Source: Cellvibrionaceae bacterium (lineage in GTDB: Bacteria > Pseudomonadota > Gammaproteobacteria > Pseudomonadales > Cellvibrionaceae). From it: a stretch of 64,000 nt of DNA. Location: positions 682,001 through 746,000 of the forward strand of contig JANPZW010000008.1 in the NCBI GenBank assembly GCA_024707385.1. Reading direction: 5' to 3'. A model generated the notes under the pieces. The model did not search any database. It worked only from the letters and a program-made list of their open reading frames with translations, and was not told the DNA's origin. This document shows positions 39,905 to 49,281 of the stretch, one piece after another; within the stretch, counting starts at the first letter, position 1; the number at the start of each line of letters is the position of its first letter. Made by a program: the position numbers and the translations under genes.

Positions 39905-40195
39905 TTACACCACCTGTGCATTAGCAAGGCGGTATATGCAGAGCAAATTTACAAGATTAATCAGCAGCATTACAGATGCTCCGCTCATACCCCAGCCAAA
40001 TCCCTCATAAAATCCGGACATTTTTTGTGACCACAATTCCAGCCTTAATTCTTCTGGACTGAACGTGGCAGAAAGATCAGATTTGATCTCTGTCGGAATA
40101 ATGGTTACCAAGACCAAAAAGCTCCATATAACCAGACCAAAGATATTTGAAATTACCAAAAATCGGAGCATGCCTTGATCTCTTTGCTCATACAT
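39905..40195 (-). CDS. Integron cassette gene, small membrane protein of unknown function
   Basis: This protein of 96 residues has two hydrophobic helices (FLVISNIFGLVIWSFLVLVTII; GWGMSGASVMLLINLVNLLCIY) and a polar stretch of about 35 residues between them. Its ATG at 40195 overlaps the GTTATGT box of the preceding attC site, typical of cassette genes without their own leader. The gene and the following site form one mobile cassette. I do not recognise the family. Confidence 0.6.
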   Translation of the reverse strand: MYEQRDQGMLRFLVISNIFGLVIWSFLVLVTIIPTEIKSDLSATFSPEELRLELWSQKMSGFYEGFGWGMSGASVMLLINLVNLLCIYRLANAQVV

Positions 40196-40293
40196 AACGC
40201 CTTGCTCTGCCGCGTTTTTGGAGTGGAGAATTTTGTGCTATTTAAGCACAAAAGGCGCAACGGAAAAAACGTCGGCAGGAGCAACTTGTTATG
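40192..40293 (-). other. Integron attC recombination site (102 bp)
   Basis: On the minus strand it starts GCATAACAAGTTGCTCCTGCC and ends GGCAGAGCAAGGCGTTATGT. The outer arms pair (GCATAAC with GTTATGT; TTGCTCCTGCC with GGCAGAGCAA, allowing bulges), and the middle holds TTTTGTGC...GCACAAAA. This is the layout of an attC of the chromosomal-integron (VCR-like) kind. It separates two small genes read in the same direction. Confidence 0.75.
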
Positions 40294-40296
40294 CAT

Positions 40297-40620
40297 TTAT
40301 TGACCACCCTTTAGTGGTTCACGTGACTTGAGTGCCCATAGTGGCTGCCCATCTTCTGATGCTCTAGCTCCGACCTCTAGCAATAGACGCTTTGTAGTTT
40401 CCTCGTCAGAACCAATTACATGCGACAATGTGGAAAGTTTACGCCATGTATATTCTTTATGATTGAGCATTTCTTTGAGAATTTTCCGAGCAGGCTCTTC
40501 TTTCATTGAAATAGCACGCTGTTCTAGCCAGTGCTTTAGCCAATTTCCTGCAAGCGTAGCAACTGTGCCAATTATTGCACCCGATACACCAATTAAAGCA
40601 ATTATTATTTTCTCAGACAC
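40297..40620 (-). CDS. Integron cassette gene, small protein of unknown function
   Basis: This protein of 107 residues has one N-terminal membrane helix (IIIALIGVSGAIIGTVATLAGNWL) and a polar, partly helical body (ARKILKEMLNHKEYTWRKLSTLSHVIGSDEETTKRLLLEVGARAS). The sequence EDGQPLWALKSREPL at the end is compatible with a winged-helix-like fold, but no function can be named. It lies between two attC-like sites, so it is a cassette. Confidence 0.6.
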   Translation of the reverse strand: MSEKIIIALIGVSGAIIGTVATLAGNWLKHWLEQRAISMKEEPARKILKEMLNHKEYTWRKLSTLSHVIGSDEETTKRLLLEVGARASEDGQPLWALKSREPLKGGQ

Positions 40621-40635
40621 GATACTCTTTACCTT

Positions 40636-40731
40636 GCATAACGCCCGGAACAGGCGAATTTATGGAGGTGATTGTTTTGTGCCAAGCTTTTTCGGCACAA
40701 AACGAGCGCCGGAGTAAATTTCGCATGGTTA
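40636..40731 (-). other. Second attC-like site of the cassette array
   Basis: The right end CCGGGCGTTATGC (minus strand) matches an attC R' arm. The interior is a long imperfect palindrome (CGAAATTTACTCC with GGAGGTG...AAATTCG mismatched in the middle, then GTTTTGTGCC with GGCACAAAAC). The R'' box is poorly conserved, so the outer boundary is approximate. Confidence 0.55.
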
Positions 40732-40961
40732 CGATTGTTACAGCAAACGAAGACGCGCACTTTGAGCCACCGTCGTACTTTTAGTTAAAAAAAACCCGCC
40801 GAATAAGCCAAAGCCTGCGGCACCTACTATTTTATAAACCGCCAAACCAACCACCCAAGTGAAACACTGCCGTCGAGCACCACCGATGGTGTTCGTACTA
40901 TTCCAGATATCGTGGTTATGCTAAAGATGCTATAACAGAACTGATTCAGAAACTCTGTCGA

Positions 40962-41249
40962 TTGATTGATGGTGGGGTCGTTATTGATCGATATATTTTT
41001 CATGATATCTGTGAAAAGGGAGAGTTGATAGATTTTCTTTTGTCGGAACATATACACAAAGGTCATATGAATCTTTATTATCTCAATAAAAGTTCTCCGC
41101 TTTTTGATGCGGAGATAAAAGACTACGTAAACAATGCATTTGGAAGGTATGCAAATGTTGTTGTGATGGAGGACTTTGGCCTAAAAGATAATGCTCTGCT
41201 GCTCGGTATCAATATTTCACTGTCCATATTAAAAGAGCTTGAGGGATGA
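40962..41249 (+). CDS. Hypothetical protein
   Basis: This open frame of 95 codons (MIDGGVVIDRYIFHDICEKGELIDFLLSEHIHKGHMNLYYLNKS...) is acidic and has no signal or membrane segment. The same frame continues upstream without a stop to about 40890, and a frame change near 40915 may hide a longer N-terminus. The AT-rich composition is typical of cassette or island genes. I do not recognise it. Confidence 0.4.
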   Translation: MIDGGVVIDRYIFHDICEKGELIDFLLSEHIHKGHMNLYYLNKSSPLFDAEIKDYVNNAFGRYANVVVMEDFGLKDNALLLGINISLSILKELEG

Positions 41250-41376
41250 CCTAGAAGGAGGCATTGGAAGTGGAGATGTGCGCCAAACCAGACCATCTTT
41301 GGGTTCGATGAACAACATTTTGATGCTGGCCAAACCAGTAAATGCCTGTCGACCTACTTCATGAGAGAGCTGCGTT

Positions 41377-41685
41377 ATGTGGACATACGAGACAACATAT
41401 GGAAACGCAAAAATTATTTATGATTCATTGTCTGGATATTTTGTAGCCCTATTTAATGGTAGTAGCATTGGTGACACCTATTTGACTCCGCAAGATGCCA
41501 TTACCAGTTTGAGTGAGAAGCTTCGCGATTCGGGAGTTGATGTGGTCATTCCGATAGATATGGCAAGCTGGGAATTTTCATCACCAGCCCCACAGAAGAA
41601 TACGGAAAAGCTTATCGCCATGTATGCGAATCTTTTTGCGCAGGCGAAGCAAGCTCCTGCGGAAATAGAGAAGCCCCAGGATTAA
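41377..41685 (+). CDS. Hypothetical protein
   Basis: This protein of 102 residues starts at ATG 41377 (MWTYETTYGNAKIIYDSLSGYFVALFNGSSIGDTYLTPQDAITSLSEKL). It appears soluble, with an alpha/beta pattern and a charged tail. I see no family motif. It is on the same strand as the preceding unknown gene and convergent with the GGDEF gene. Confidence 0.45.
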   Translation: MWTYETTYGNAKIIYDSLSGYFVALFNGSSIGDTYLTPQDAITSLSEKLRDSGVDVVIPIDMASWEFSSPAPQKNTEKLIAMYANLFAQAKQAPAEIEKPQD

Positions 41686-41905
41686 GTGGTATGGTTTCTG
41701 TCAAGAGTGTGAGCCTTGTCGCCTTCGATCAGAGCATGTAGTTCATGGGATCTACTATCAGAGCGGTAGATTTGGGCCAAAAAAAGCATCGAGCCGCGGG
41801 GAGCACTTCAAGCCCCGGCATTTTAAGTTGACACCACATAGGGCGTGTCGGATGCTTTCAGAAGCTCCACAACCTTCTTTATTTTCCTCATTTATACCCG
41901 CTTGC

Positions 41906-43208
41906 TCATGGCGGAGTTGCAGCGCGGAACACCACTCGGTTGCGTCCGGATTTTTTTGCCTCATATAATGCATCGTCGGCTCTTTTGAATATCACATCGA
42001 AGGCTTCGTTCGCCTTAACTGTGGTGACGCCGACGCTCATGGTGACCTTGGTCGATTCGCCGATATTGAATGAGGTGTCCCGGACGAGGCGGCACAATTT
42101 TTTCTGCCAGTGCTTTCAAATCCTGTTCCTCTGTCTGCGGACAGACCAGAATAAATTCCTCTCCGCCCCATCGGCCAAACACATCCGTATGGCGTATATT
42201 GTCGGCGATGATGCCGGCCACTTTCTGCAGTACCTGATCGCCGGTGTCGTGACCCAGTTCGTCATTGACGCGCTTGAAATGATCGATATCGAACAACATG
42301 ATGCCGATATGCTCTTTGCTGAAGTTGCTGTCAAACAGTTTTTGTACGAACAGATTGATTCCGGTGCGATTCATGACGCCAGTGAGCATGTCGGTGGTCG
42401 ACAATGCCTCGTATTCTTTTTTCTCTATTTCCAGGCGGTTGTAGTTGGTCAGCAGATTGCCGATGATCTGGTCGCTTTTGCGCGAGCGCATGTAGAGTTT
42501 GTAGATCCTGCTGGAGCCTTCCCAGATGATGAGCGCCATCCAGAAAATCAATAAGCCCAGATAAAGCTGCTCAGTTGCGATCCACTGTCCAACCACTTCG
42601 ACTTTTTTGACGGATACTTCATGATTGCCTGGGCTGACGAAATCGATACCGAAGGTGACGATTTTGTTGAATTCAGGAGCGGCGTGCCGGCGGTCCACAT
42701 CCTTTTCCAATATCCACCAGTCGGCAACACCAAACTCACTCAGGCTGAAATACGCATTTTTTCCGAAATCCGATGCCTTGGCATTGATTGACATGAACTT
42801 CATGCTGTCCCAGGTGCCGTTCTGTGCGTAATGCGGACTATAATTGCGAAGAAACAAACGAATTCTTTGAGCGGGTCCGGTGTAGTCCAGTTCGATATTG
42901 ATGCCAGCATAACTGGAAAGATCTATCCCATTGGCGAAATCACGAATCGCGCTGGGAAAATACAAAGAGTAACCACAAAAAAAGTTTTCTTTCGATTTGA
43001 ACTGGCAGCGCCATTCTTCCTGTTTCTCATCAATCCATGATGTCGCTATTTCGTCAGTATCAATGATAGAGCCGAAAAGAACGTGCGCCACGTCCTGATT
43101 CGGATAGAGAATCAGGCTCTTTTGAGGTAGGTAATCGTGGAACAACGCCACCAGAATGGTGGTGATGCCGGCGCAAATGCGAAGGGCGCTGTAGAGGTCC
43201 GATTTCAT
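41906..43208 (-). CDS. Membrane-bound diguanylate cyclase (GGDEF), one frameshift
   Basis: An N-terminal membrane segment is followed by a periplasmic domain of about 200 residues with a beta-sandwich look (GIDLSSYAGINIELDYTGPAQRIRLFLRNYSP). A second helix (LYLGLLIFWMALIIWEGSSRIY), a short coiled coil and a GGDEF domain follow (STTDMLTGVMNRTG; FDIDHFKRVNDELGHDTGDQVL; active-site GGEEF in FGRWGGEEFI). It should make cyclic di-GMP. The frame breaks at an A6 run near 42100; one A fewer joins LKALAEK to LCRLVRDTSFNIGESTKVTMSVGVTT and completes the domain to RADDALYEAKKSGRN. Confidence 0.85.
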
Positions 43209-43295
43209 GGGTTCTCACATACTTGATGAAAGGGCGTGCCCTTCTGCCAGCTATATGAAGAGAAAAGGATTCGTTTTGAGTATAGAACAAGCCCA

Positions 43296-43628
43296 ATGAG
43301 CTACTGCGATCACCATGTGCCTGAATCCATGGCGGAAGCCGTTGCAGTCAATGAGGCGTGCAATCAGGCACTGCCATCTGAGCTGGCCACGGCCTTGCGG
43401 CCGGTATGGCTGTTTGCCCAGCCGTACAAAGCGGAGAAGCGGGAGCGCGGACTTTATTGGCGTGGGTATTTTGAACTGCTCCTGGGGCCGGAACGCATCC
43501 ACGACGACTGGTGGCAATTCCCCCGGGCCCGCGATTATTACTTGGCGCGGAGAGATGATGCGGCACGTTTCTGGGTATTCCAGGACGTGTCCGACGGAGC
43601 TTGGTACGTGCATGGAGAATTTGCATGA
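43296..43628 (+). pseudogene. imuB: C-terminal remnant of imuB (Y-family polymerase-like protein)
   Basis: The frame encodes about 110 residues that match only the extreme C-terminus of ImuB (LRPVWLFAQPYKAE; LLLGPERIHDDWWQFPRARDYYLARRDDAARFWVFQD...WYVHGEFA). ImuB is normally close to 500 residues. The polymerase-like domains and the whole imuA gene are absent, and a divergent GGDEF gene lies directly upstream. The stop overlaps the dnaE2 start (ATGA), so the original translational coupling survives. Without ImuB and ImuA the mutasome would not work unless copies exist elsewhere. Confidence 0.75.
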
Positions 43629-46600
43629 ACCCGCTGTATTACGCTCAGTTGAACACCACCACCAATTTCACCTTTCTGACTGGTGCATCCCATCCACAGG
43701 AACTGGTTTATCAAGCGGCGGCGTTGGGATATCAGGCCATCGCGATCACCGATGAGTGTTCTCTCGCTGGCATCGTCAAGGCTTTTGTCGCGTCGGAAGA
43801 AGTCGGTATCAAGCTTTTAGTCGGCAGCCGTTTTCGCGTGTCGAATGGCATGTGCCTGATTGCCATCGCGCCTACCCGGAAAGCCTATGCTGAACTGTCC
43901 GGATTCATCACGCTTGCCCGGCGTCGGGCGGAGAAAGGCGAGTATGAAGCGCATTTTGAAGACCTGCGTTTTCGCCTGCAGACGTGCCTGATGATTTGGA
44001 TCGCCGAAGTCGGTGCGCATGTCGAACAGCAGGAAACCATCATCCAGGAACTGACCAGGGCCTTCAGGGGGCGTTTATGGATGGGTATCAACCGTCAGCT
44101 CAATGCCGGGGAGGAGGCCGGATGGGATTATTGGATCGAATTGAGTCGGCGCACTGGAGTCCCCCTTATCGCGTGTGGTGAGGCGCTGATGCACGTGAAG
44201 GGCCGCAAACCGCTGCAGGACGTGATGACCGCTATCCGCCACAACACGACACTTCGGCAGCTTGGCACCCGCCGGCGGGCCAATGCGGAAGCGTATCTGA
44301 AGCCGTTGAGTCAACTGGCGCAGCTCTATCCAGAATCACTGATCGAGCAAACCTGTGTCATCGCCGATCTGTGCGAGTTTTCACTCGCGGAGCTGAAATA
44401 TCAGTATCCACGGGAACTGGTGCCGGGTGGCTTCACGCCGATCCAACATTTGAGGAACCTGGTTGAAAGCGGGAAAAAAGTGCGCTGGCCGCAGGGGATT
44501 CCGGCCTTCATCGAAGCGGTTGCGGAAATGGAGCTGCAGCTCATTGAGGAGCTCCATTACGAATACTATTTCCTGACCGTGCAGGACATCGTCCGATATG
44601 CGCGCAGCCAGGACATTCTTTGTCAGGAGCCGCGGCTCGGCCGCCAACTCAGTGGTGTGCTATTGCCTGTTTATCACCGAAATTGTGCCCGGGCAGATCA
44701 ATGTCTTGTTCGAACGGTTTATCTCCAGGGAAAGAGATGAGCCACCGGATATCGATGTGGACTTTGAGCATGAGCGGCGTGAAGAAGTGATTCAATATAT
44801 TTACGAAAAATACGGTCGCGAGCGCGCGGCCATCGCCGCTACCGTCATTACCTACAGAACCCGCAGTGCCATCCGGGATGTGGGCAGGGCCTTGGGATTC
44901 GATATCACCTTGATCGATCATCTGGCCAAATCCCATGCCTGGTGGGACGGCGCCAAAGATTTGCAAAAACACATGTCCGCAGCAGGTTTGCATAATCAGC
45001 AAAAACTGTTGCGGCCTTTTTTTGCTCTGGTAAATCAGATCAAAGGCTTTCCCCGCCATTTATCGCAGCACGTCGGCGGATTTGTGATTTCCCAGCAAAA
45101 AATAAGTGATCTGGTTCCACTGGAAAACGCCAGTATGCCGGAGCGCACGATCATTCAGTGGGACAAGGAGGATCTGGAATCCATGCGTCTATTGAAAGTG
45201 GATGTGCTGGCGCTCGGCATGCTCACTGCGGCCCGCAAGGCGCTGGACCTGATCAGAACCTATGACCCGCATATCCGTGGACTTCCAGATATCCCCTGCG
45301 AAGACCCGGCCACCTACGACATGCTCTGCCAGGCGGAAAGTGTCGGTGTGTTTCAGATCGAGAGCCGCGCACAACGGGCAATGTTGCCGCGGCTTCAACC
45401 CCGCTGTTTCTACGATCTCGTCATTCAGATCGCCATCGTCCGGCCAGGGCCGATCCAGGGGGATATGGTGCATCCCTATCTGCGAAGGCGGGCGGGTCTT
45501 GAATCCGTTCAATACCCCAATGAAGCGGTGAAAGGGGTTCTTCATTCGACGCTGGGTGTGCCGTTGTTCCAGGAGCAGGTGATGCGGCTCGCGATGGTGG
45601 GGGCAGGCTTTACCGGTGGCGAGGCGGATCAGCTCCGCCGTGCGATGGCAAATTGGGGGAAGAACAGCAAATTGCTCCTGTTCAAAGACCGCCTGATCAA
45701 CGGATTCCTGAAAAACGGGTACACGCAGGATTTTGCGGAAAGGATGTTCGAGCAAATCAAGGGCTTTGGCGGATACGGATTTCCGGAATCCCATTCAGCG
45801 AGTTTCGCGCTGATCGCCTATGCCTCCGCCTGGATCAAGTGTCATCACCCCGCGGCATTTTATTGTGCGATCCTGAACAGCCAGCCCATGGGCTTCTATC
45901 AGCCTTTCCATCTGATACAGGATGCCCGACGCAGCGGCGTGGGAGTTCTCCCGGTCGATATCAACTACAGTGTGTACGACAGCGCGCTGGAGAGGGATCT
46001 GGAGGGGCATTGGTGTATCCGGCTGGGTTTTCGCGAAATCGGATCGATAAATGAGGACAAAGCCAGGGCCATCGAAACCTGCCGGCAAGGCCGTCCTTTT
46101 ACGTCCATCCAGGATGCCGCCCGCCGCACCGGATTCAATAATGCGGACCTCCAGATTTTGGCATCGGCCGATGCACTGCAAGCGATTGCCGGTAACCGGC
46201 ACGAGGCCCGGTGGGAGGCGGCCGCAGTGAAACCGGTGTCCGAACTGCTGGCCCCGGCAGATGACCTGACGCGGGACGATTTATCCACTCACCCACCAAC
46301 CCCGCAGAAGGACATGCTGGACGACTTTGCCGCCCTAGGCCATACACTGCGCTCCCATCCGATGTCCTTTCTGCGTGACGAGCCACTGTTTTGCCGCTGC
46401 ACCTTGAGCCGCGATCTTGTTCACCGCAGGTCAGGCAGTTTTGTCCGGGTGGCCGGCTTGGTCACAGCAAAACAACGGCCGGGGACCGCCAGTGGGGTGT
46501 TGTTTATCACTCTCGAGGATGAGGCCGGGGATATCAACGTGATCGTCTGGAGCGCGACTCAGGAGACCTTCCGAAAACCCATTCTCACGGCGCGGCTGCT

Positions 46601-46733
46601 GTATATCAAAGGGACGGTGGAGGTCATGCGTGAACAAGTGACCCGTCCCGTGGTTCATGTGGTGGCGGGGCATATCGAGGATCACTCGTGGCGGTTGGAT
46701 AGCCTGGATGTGAAATCACGGGATTTCCGATAA
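43625..46733 (+). CDS. dnaE2: Error-prone DNA polymerase III alpha subunit DnaE2/ImuC, one frameshift
   Basis: This C-family polymerase of SOS mutagenesis would be about 1036 residues, the normal length. An N-terminal PHP domain (YAQLNTTTNFTFLTGASHPQELVYQAAALGY) leads to the catalytic core with PDIDVDFEHERREEV and later QRAMLPRLQPRCFYDLVIQIAIVRPGPIQG. The C-terminal OB region includes VAGLVTAKQRPGTASGVLFITLEDEAG. The start at 43625 overlaps the imuB remnant stop. A one-base shift near 44630, between DILCQ and RGSAANS, splits the frame; a missing base is the simplest cause. Confidence 0.9.
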
Positions 46734-46984
46734 TTTCTAATGCGGTTCAATATAAATACCAGAGCAACCCGGCTAAAAATTTAGATGGGCGCCGGTAGCT
46801 CAGTATTCCTTGTGCTTTATATCCTGCGCGCTATCGAAATGTGATTGGGAAATTTAACGTATGAGATTAACCGCATGGACCGCAAGCCATGATTACACTC
46901 CGTGCGGGCAGCAAGTGTCATCAGCAGCAACCCCAAATGCGGGCGAGCCGGATATCTATGCATCAGGCAAAGCGTTGTCGACGG

Positions 46985-47644
46985 CTAGGGTGAGCAGCAG
47001 CATGGTGGATCCTGATTGGGCGTGTTTTCGCAGCATCTGACTGCACCACAGCAATGGACCGTTATTTCCCGGCAGACTTGCGTACAGCAATTGACTCTGG
47101 CTTGACTAATCACATCTGATTCCGATGGACATTCTTTGGCGGTCAGTGTTTCTAAACTGAATTGATCTTTGATTTCCTGGGCGGTGCGTGGGCTGATCAC
47201 GACTTCCAGGTTGATTTTGTCTTGAGTGAGTATCTGTAGATTTAATGGATTGGTAACGCTGAAATTGACTGCTTGATCAGCGTAGGTGGTAATAGTCGAA
47301 TCCTGGATTTTGTCCCAATTGTTATTGTCGTGGCTTACATACAGCCTAAACTGCAGATCATAGGCATCGTTTTTTTGAGAATTTCTGTTAATCAGATATT
47401 CCGCCTTAATAAATGAATGTCCGTTGTTATCTGTCGGCTTTTCTCTGATGACTCTAACGGTTTTGCCAAGTTCAGCAGCAAATTTCTGGTTCAAATTATC
47501 GCTTTGATTTTCTGATAGTGTCGTTTTCACCTCAACCAGAACATACTCGTTATCCTGGTTTTCCAATGCGTGGCCATATTGGCCAAAGGCCATCATGGTC
47601 ACGATGGTGGCTGAGAAAATTATTTTTCTGATGAGATCTTTCAT
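46985..47644 (-). CDS. Exported protein with an 11-cysteine C-terminal tail, function unknown
   Basis: This protein of 219 residues has a signal peptide (KIIFSATIVTMMAFGQYGHA) and a soluble beta-rich body to about residue 165. The last 50 residues carry 11 cysteines, mostly in pairs and one triplet (NCCTQVC, HCCGAVRCC, PPCCCSP). Such a tail could bind metal, form a disulfide-knotted module or anchor the protein. A Fur-like box sits 17 bases before the ATG, so it may respond to iron. I know no matching family. A shift near the 3' end producing a false tail cannot be excluded. Confidence 0.55.
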   Translation of the reverse strand: MKDLIRKIIFSATIVTMMAFGQYGHALENQDNEYVLVEVKTTLSENQSDNLNQKFAAELGKTVRVIREKPTDNNGHSFIKAEYLINRNSQKNDAYDLQFRLYVSHDNNNWDKIQDSTITTYADQAVNFSVTNPLNLQILTQDKINLEVVISPRTAQEIKDQFSLETLTAKECPSESDVISQARVNCCTQVCREITVHCCGAVRCCENTPNQDPPCCCSP

Positions 47645-47660
47645 GTCATTTCCTTTTTTT

Positions 47661-47679
47661 GATAATGATTTTTATTTGC
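47661..47679. promoter_or_regulatory. Probable Fur box upstream of the cysteine-rich protein
   Basis: GATAATGATTTTTATTTGC agrees with the Fur consensus at 14 of 19 positions, including the whole first GATAATGAT. It lies just ahead of the ribosome-binding site of the leftward gene starting at 47644. Confidence 0.5.
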
Positions 47680-48011
47680 GGTTGAATATTTCCATAGCAT
47701 GTTCTGAGTTGTCAAGCTGGAGGGAATATTTGGCGCTTAATGTCGGAATTGTATTTCTATCTAAACAAACGAATTGCGTTTTGTGCGCGAATTCGAAAAT
47801 TCAAGGTGGAAATTTCCACTGTCGATAAGACTTACGGTTTTTGGTCTCTCCTGCCTTGAATCCTCATTGCTCTAATCAATGTCTCGCGCTCATCGCATAA
47901 CAAACGATTGACGCAATTGATTTTTTTTTGCGACTTTTGCATTGCTGATAATGTTGGTCTATATATTGCCATTGTTGCGTTTCGTTCTTTGGCAAAATGA
48001 GGATGATAAAA

Positions 48012-48341
48012 ATGTTAGGTACATTTGAGATCTATAAAGATAAAGCGGGTGAATACCGTTTTCGCCTGAAGGCAGGCAATGGGCAGATTATCCTTGCGAG
48101 TGAGGGTTACACCGATAAGGCCGGGTGCAGCAATGGTGTTGAGTCAGTCAGAAAGAATGCGCCTGACGATAAGCGATACGAAAGAAAAAAATCTGTTTCT
48201 GGCAAGTACATGTTCAATCTGAAGGCGGCCAATAATCAGGTGATCGGGACGAGCGAGCTGTATGAAACAGAAGCTTCTCGCGAAAATGGCATCGAATCGG
48301 TCAAGAAAAATGCTCTCTCCGCCAAGTTGGTTGATCTTTAA
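48012..48341 (+). CDS. yegP: YegP-family (DUF1508) protein
   Basis: This protein of 109 residues is made of two tandem DUF1508 repeats. Each runs FxxYKDKxGxYRFRLKAxNGQxILxSExYxxKAxxxNGIESVKKNA, here at about residues 4-52 and 56-105. Such proteins are small cytosolic proteins of unknown biochemical role, often upregulated under stress. The ATG at 48012 is chosen because a TGAGGA site lies eight bases upstream. Two earlier in-frame ATGs (47997, 48003) fall on that site. It stands alone between an island gene and an outer-membrane-like protein. Confidence 0.85.
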   Translation: MLGTFEIYKDKAGEYRFRLKAGNGQIILASEGYTDKAGCSNGVESVRKNAPDDKRYERKKSVSGKYMFNLKAANNQVIGTSELYETEASRENGIESVKKNALSAKLVDL

Positions 48342-48443
48342 GTTGGTGTGAATGATGGCTGAAACTAAAACACATTGCTGATTTTGTTGGGTCTCACCTT
48401 GTGCTTGGTTTGTGTGCGAAAAATGCAACTAAGGATTTTTATT

Positions 48444-48987
48444 ATGAAATATTGCTACTTGGTTATTGGAATGATGCTTCACTTTTCTTCTGCCTTCGCA
48501 GAGGGGGTTGACTCATGGAATCTAAACTTTGGAATTGGTGTCGAGCAGTATCGAAGTGATTATATTGATCAAGCGAGAATCACGGGGGAATAAAATTGTC
48601 ATTGTTGAGAAAGAGTATCAAACCAGACCAAGCGCTTGGTTAACAATATCATGGAATTTTTGGGGGTTGGATGAGTCGAGAGGAACCCAAAAGAATGCCG
48701 CAGGGAAAGCGATTGATATACACAATTTAAAATTCGGATTATTTGCAGGAGCTAAGATTCTTGGGCAGGACTCGTCCGCCCTTGACGCTTTTGCGCTGGG
48801 TCCTCAAATCACTTTTCAAGCACAAGATAGAGATATTAGTATTGGGCTGGGATGGGTGACGCACCAGACAAAAGAGCTTTCTCCTGGCATTGCCGAGGGT
48901 GAGCCGCTACCGCCCCAGTTTGATGACATTGCGTATAAGGAAGGAACTGAAAATAGCTACATGCTGATGTTTTCCATAGCCCTATAA
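48444..48987 (+). CDS. Exported beta-barrel-like protein, one frameshift in a G-run
   Basis: A signal peptide (MKYCYLVIGMMLHFSSAFA) leads to WNLNFGIGVEQYRSDYIDQARITG. The frame then changes at a run of five Gs near 48588 and continues NKIVIVEKEYQTRPSAWLTISWNFWGLDES...LKFGLFAGAKIL...ALGPQITFQ...ISIGLGWVTHQT to MLMFSIAL. Alternating hydrophobic and polar residues suggest a small outer-membrane barrel or lipid-binding protein of about 180 residues. No family is recognised. With four Gs the gene would be continuous. Confidence 0.55.
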
Positions 48988-49281
48988 GATCAGTGTGATG
49001 GTGCTTAGGTGTCCAGACCTCAGCGAGATGACGGTCTCGATTGCCCTCTCGAACGTGTATTTAGTCGAGGTTATTCTTTACGAGATAGACGGGTGGAGAT
49101 TCACTACGTTAGAGAAAATCCCAGTGCGGAGGCGCTGGTCTGACACTCGGCGCTGGATGTTGTGGGGAAGGGAAATTAGATACGTCATTTGGTGCAAAAG
49201 CGTGCGAAGGGCTTTTCGCAACTGGAGCTTCAGCCGCAAGAGCATGTATTTCGACGCTTACGCTCTGGCTTTTCAGTTTCA

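Noticed and set aside
40827..41066. 79-codon minus-strand frame next to the cassettes
   Set aside because: It overlaps the better plus-strand frame at 40962 and lacks a ribosome-binding site or attC position expected for a cassette gene.
46792..46812. GCGCCGGTAGCTCAGT, like the 5' arm of a tRNA that could be an ICE attachment site
   Set aside because: No D-loop, anticodon stem or matching acceptor arm follows, and no tRNA can be folded.
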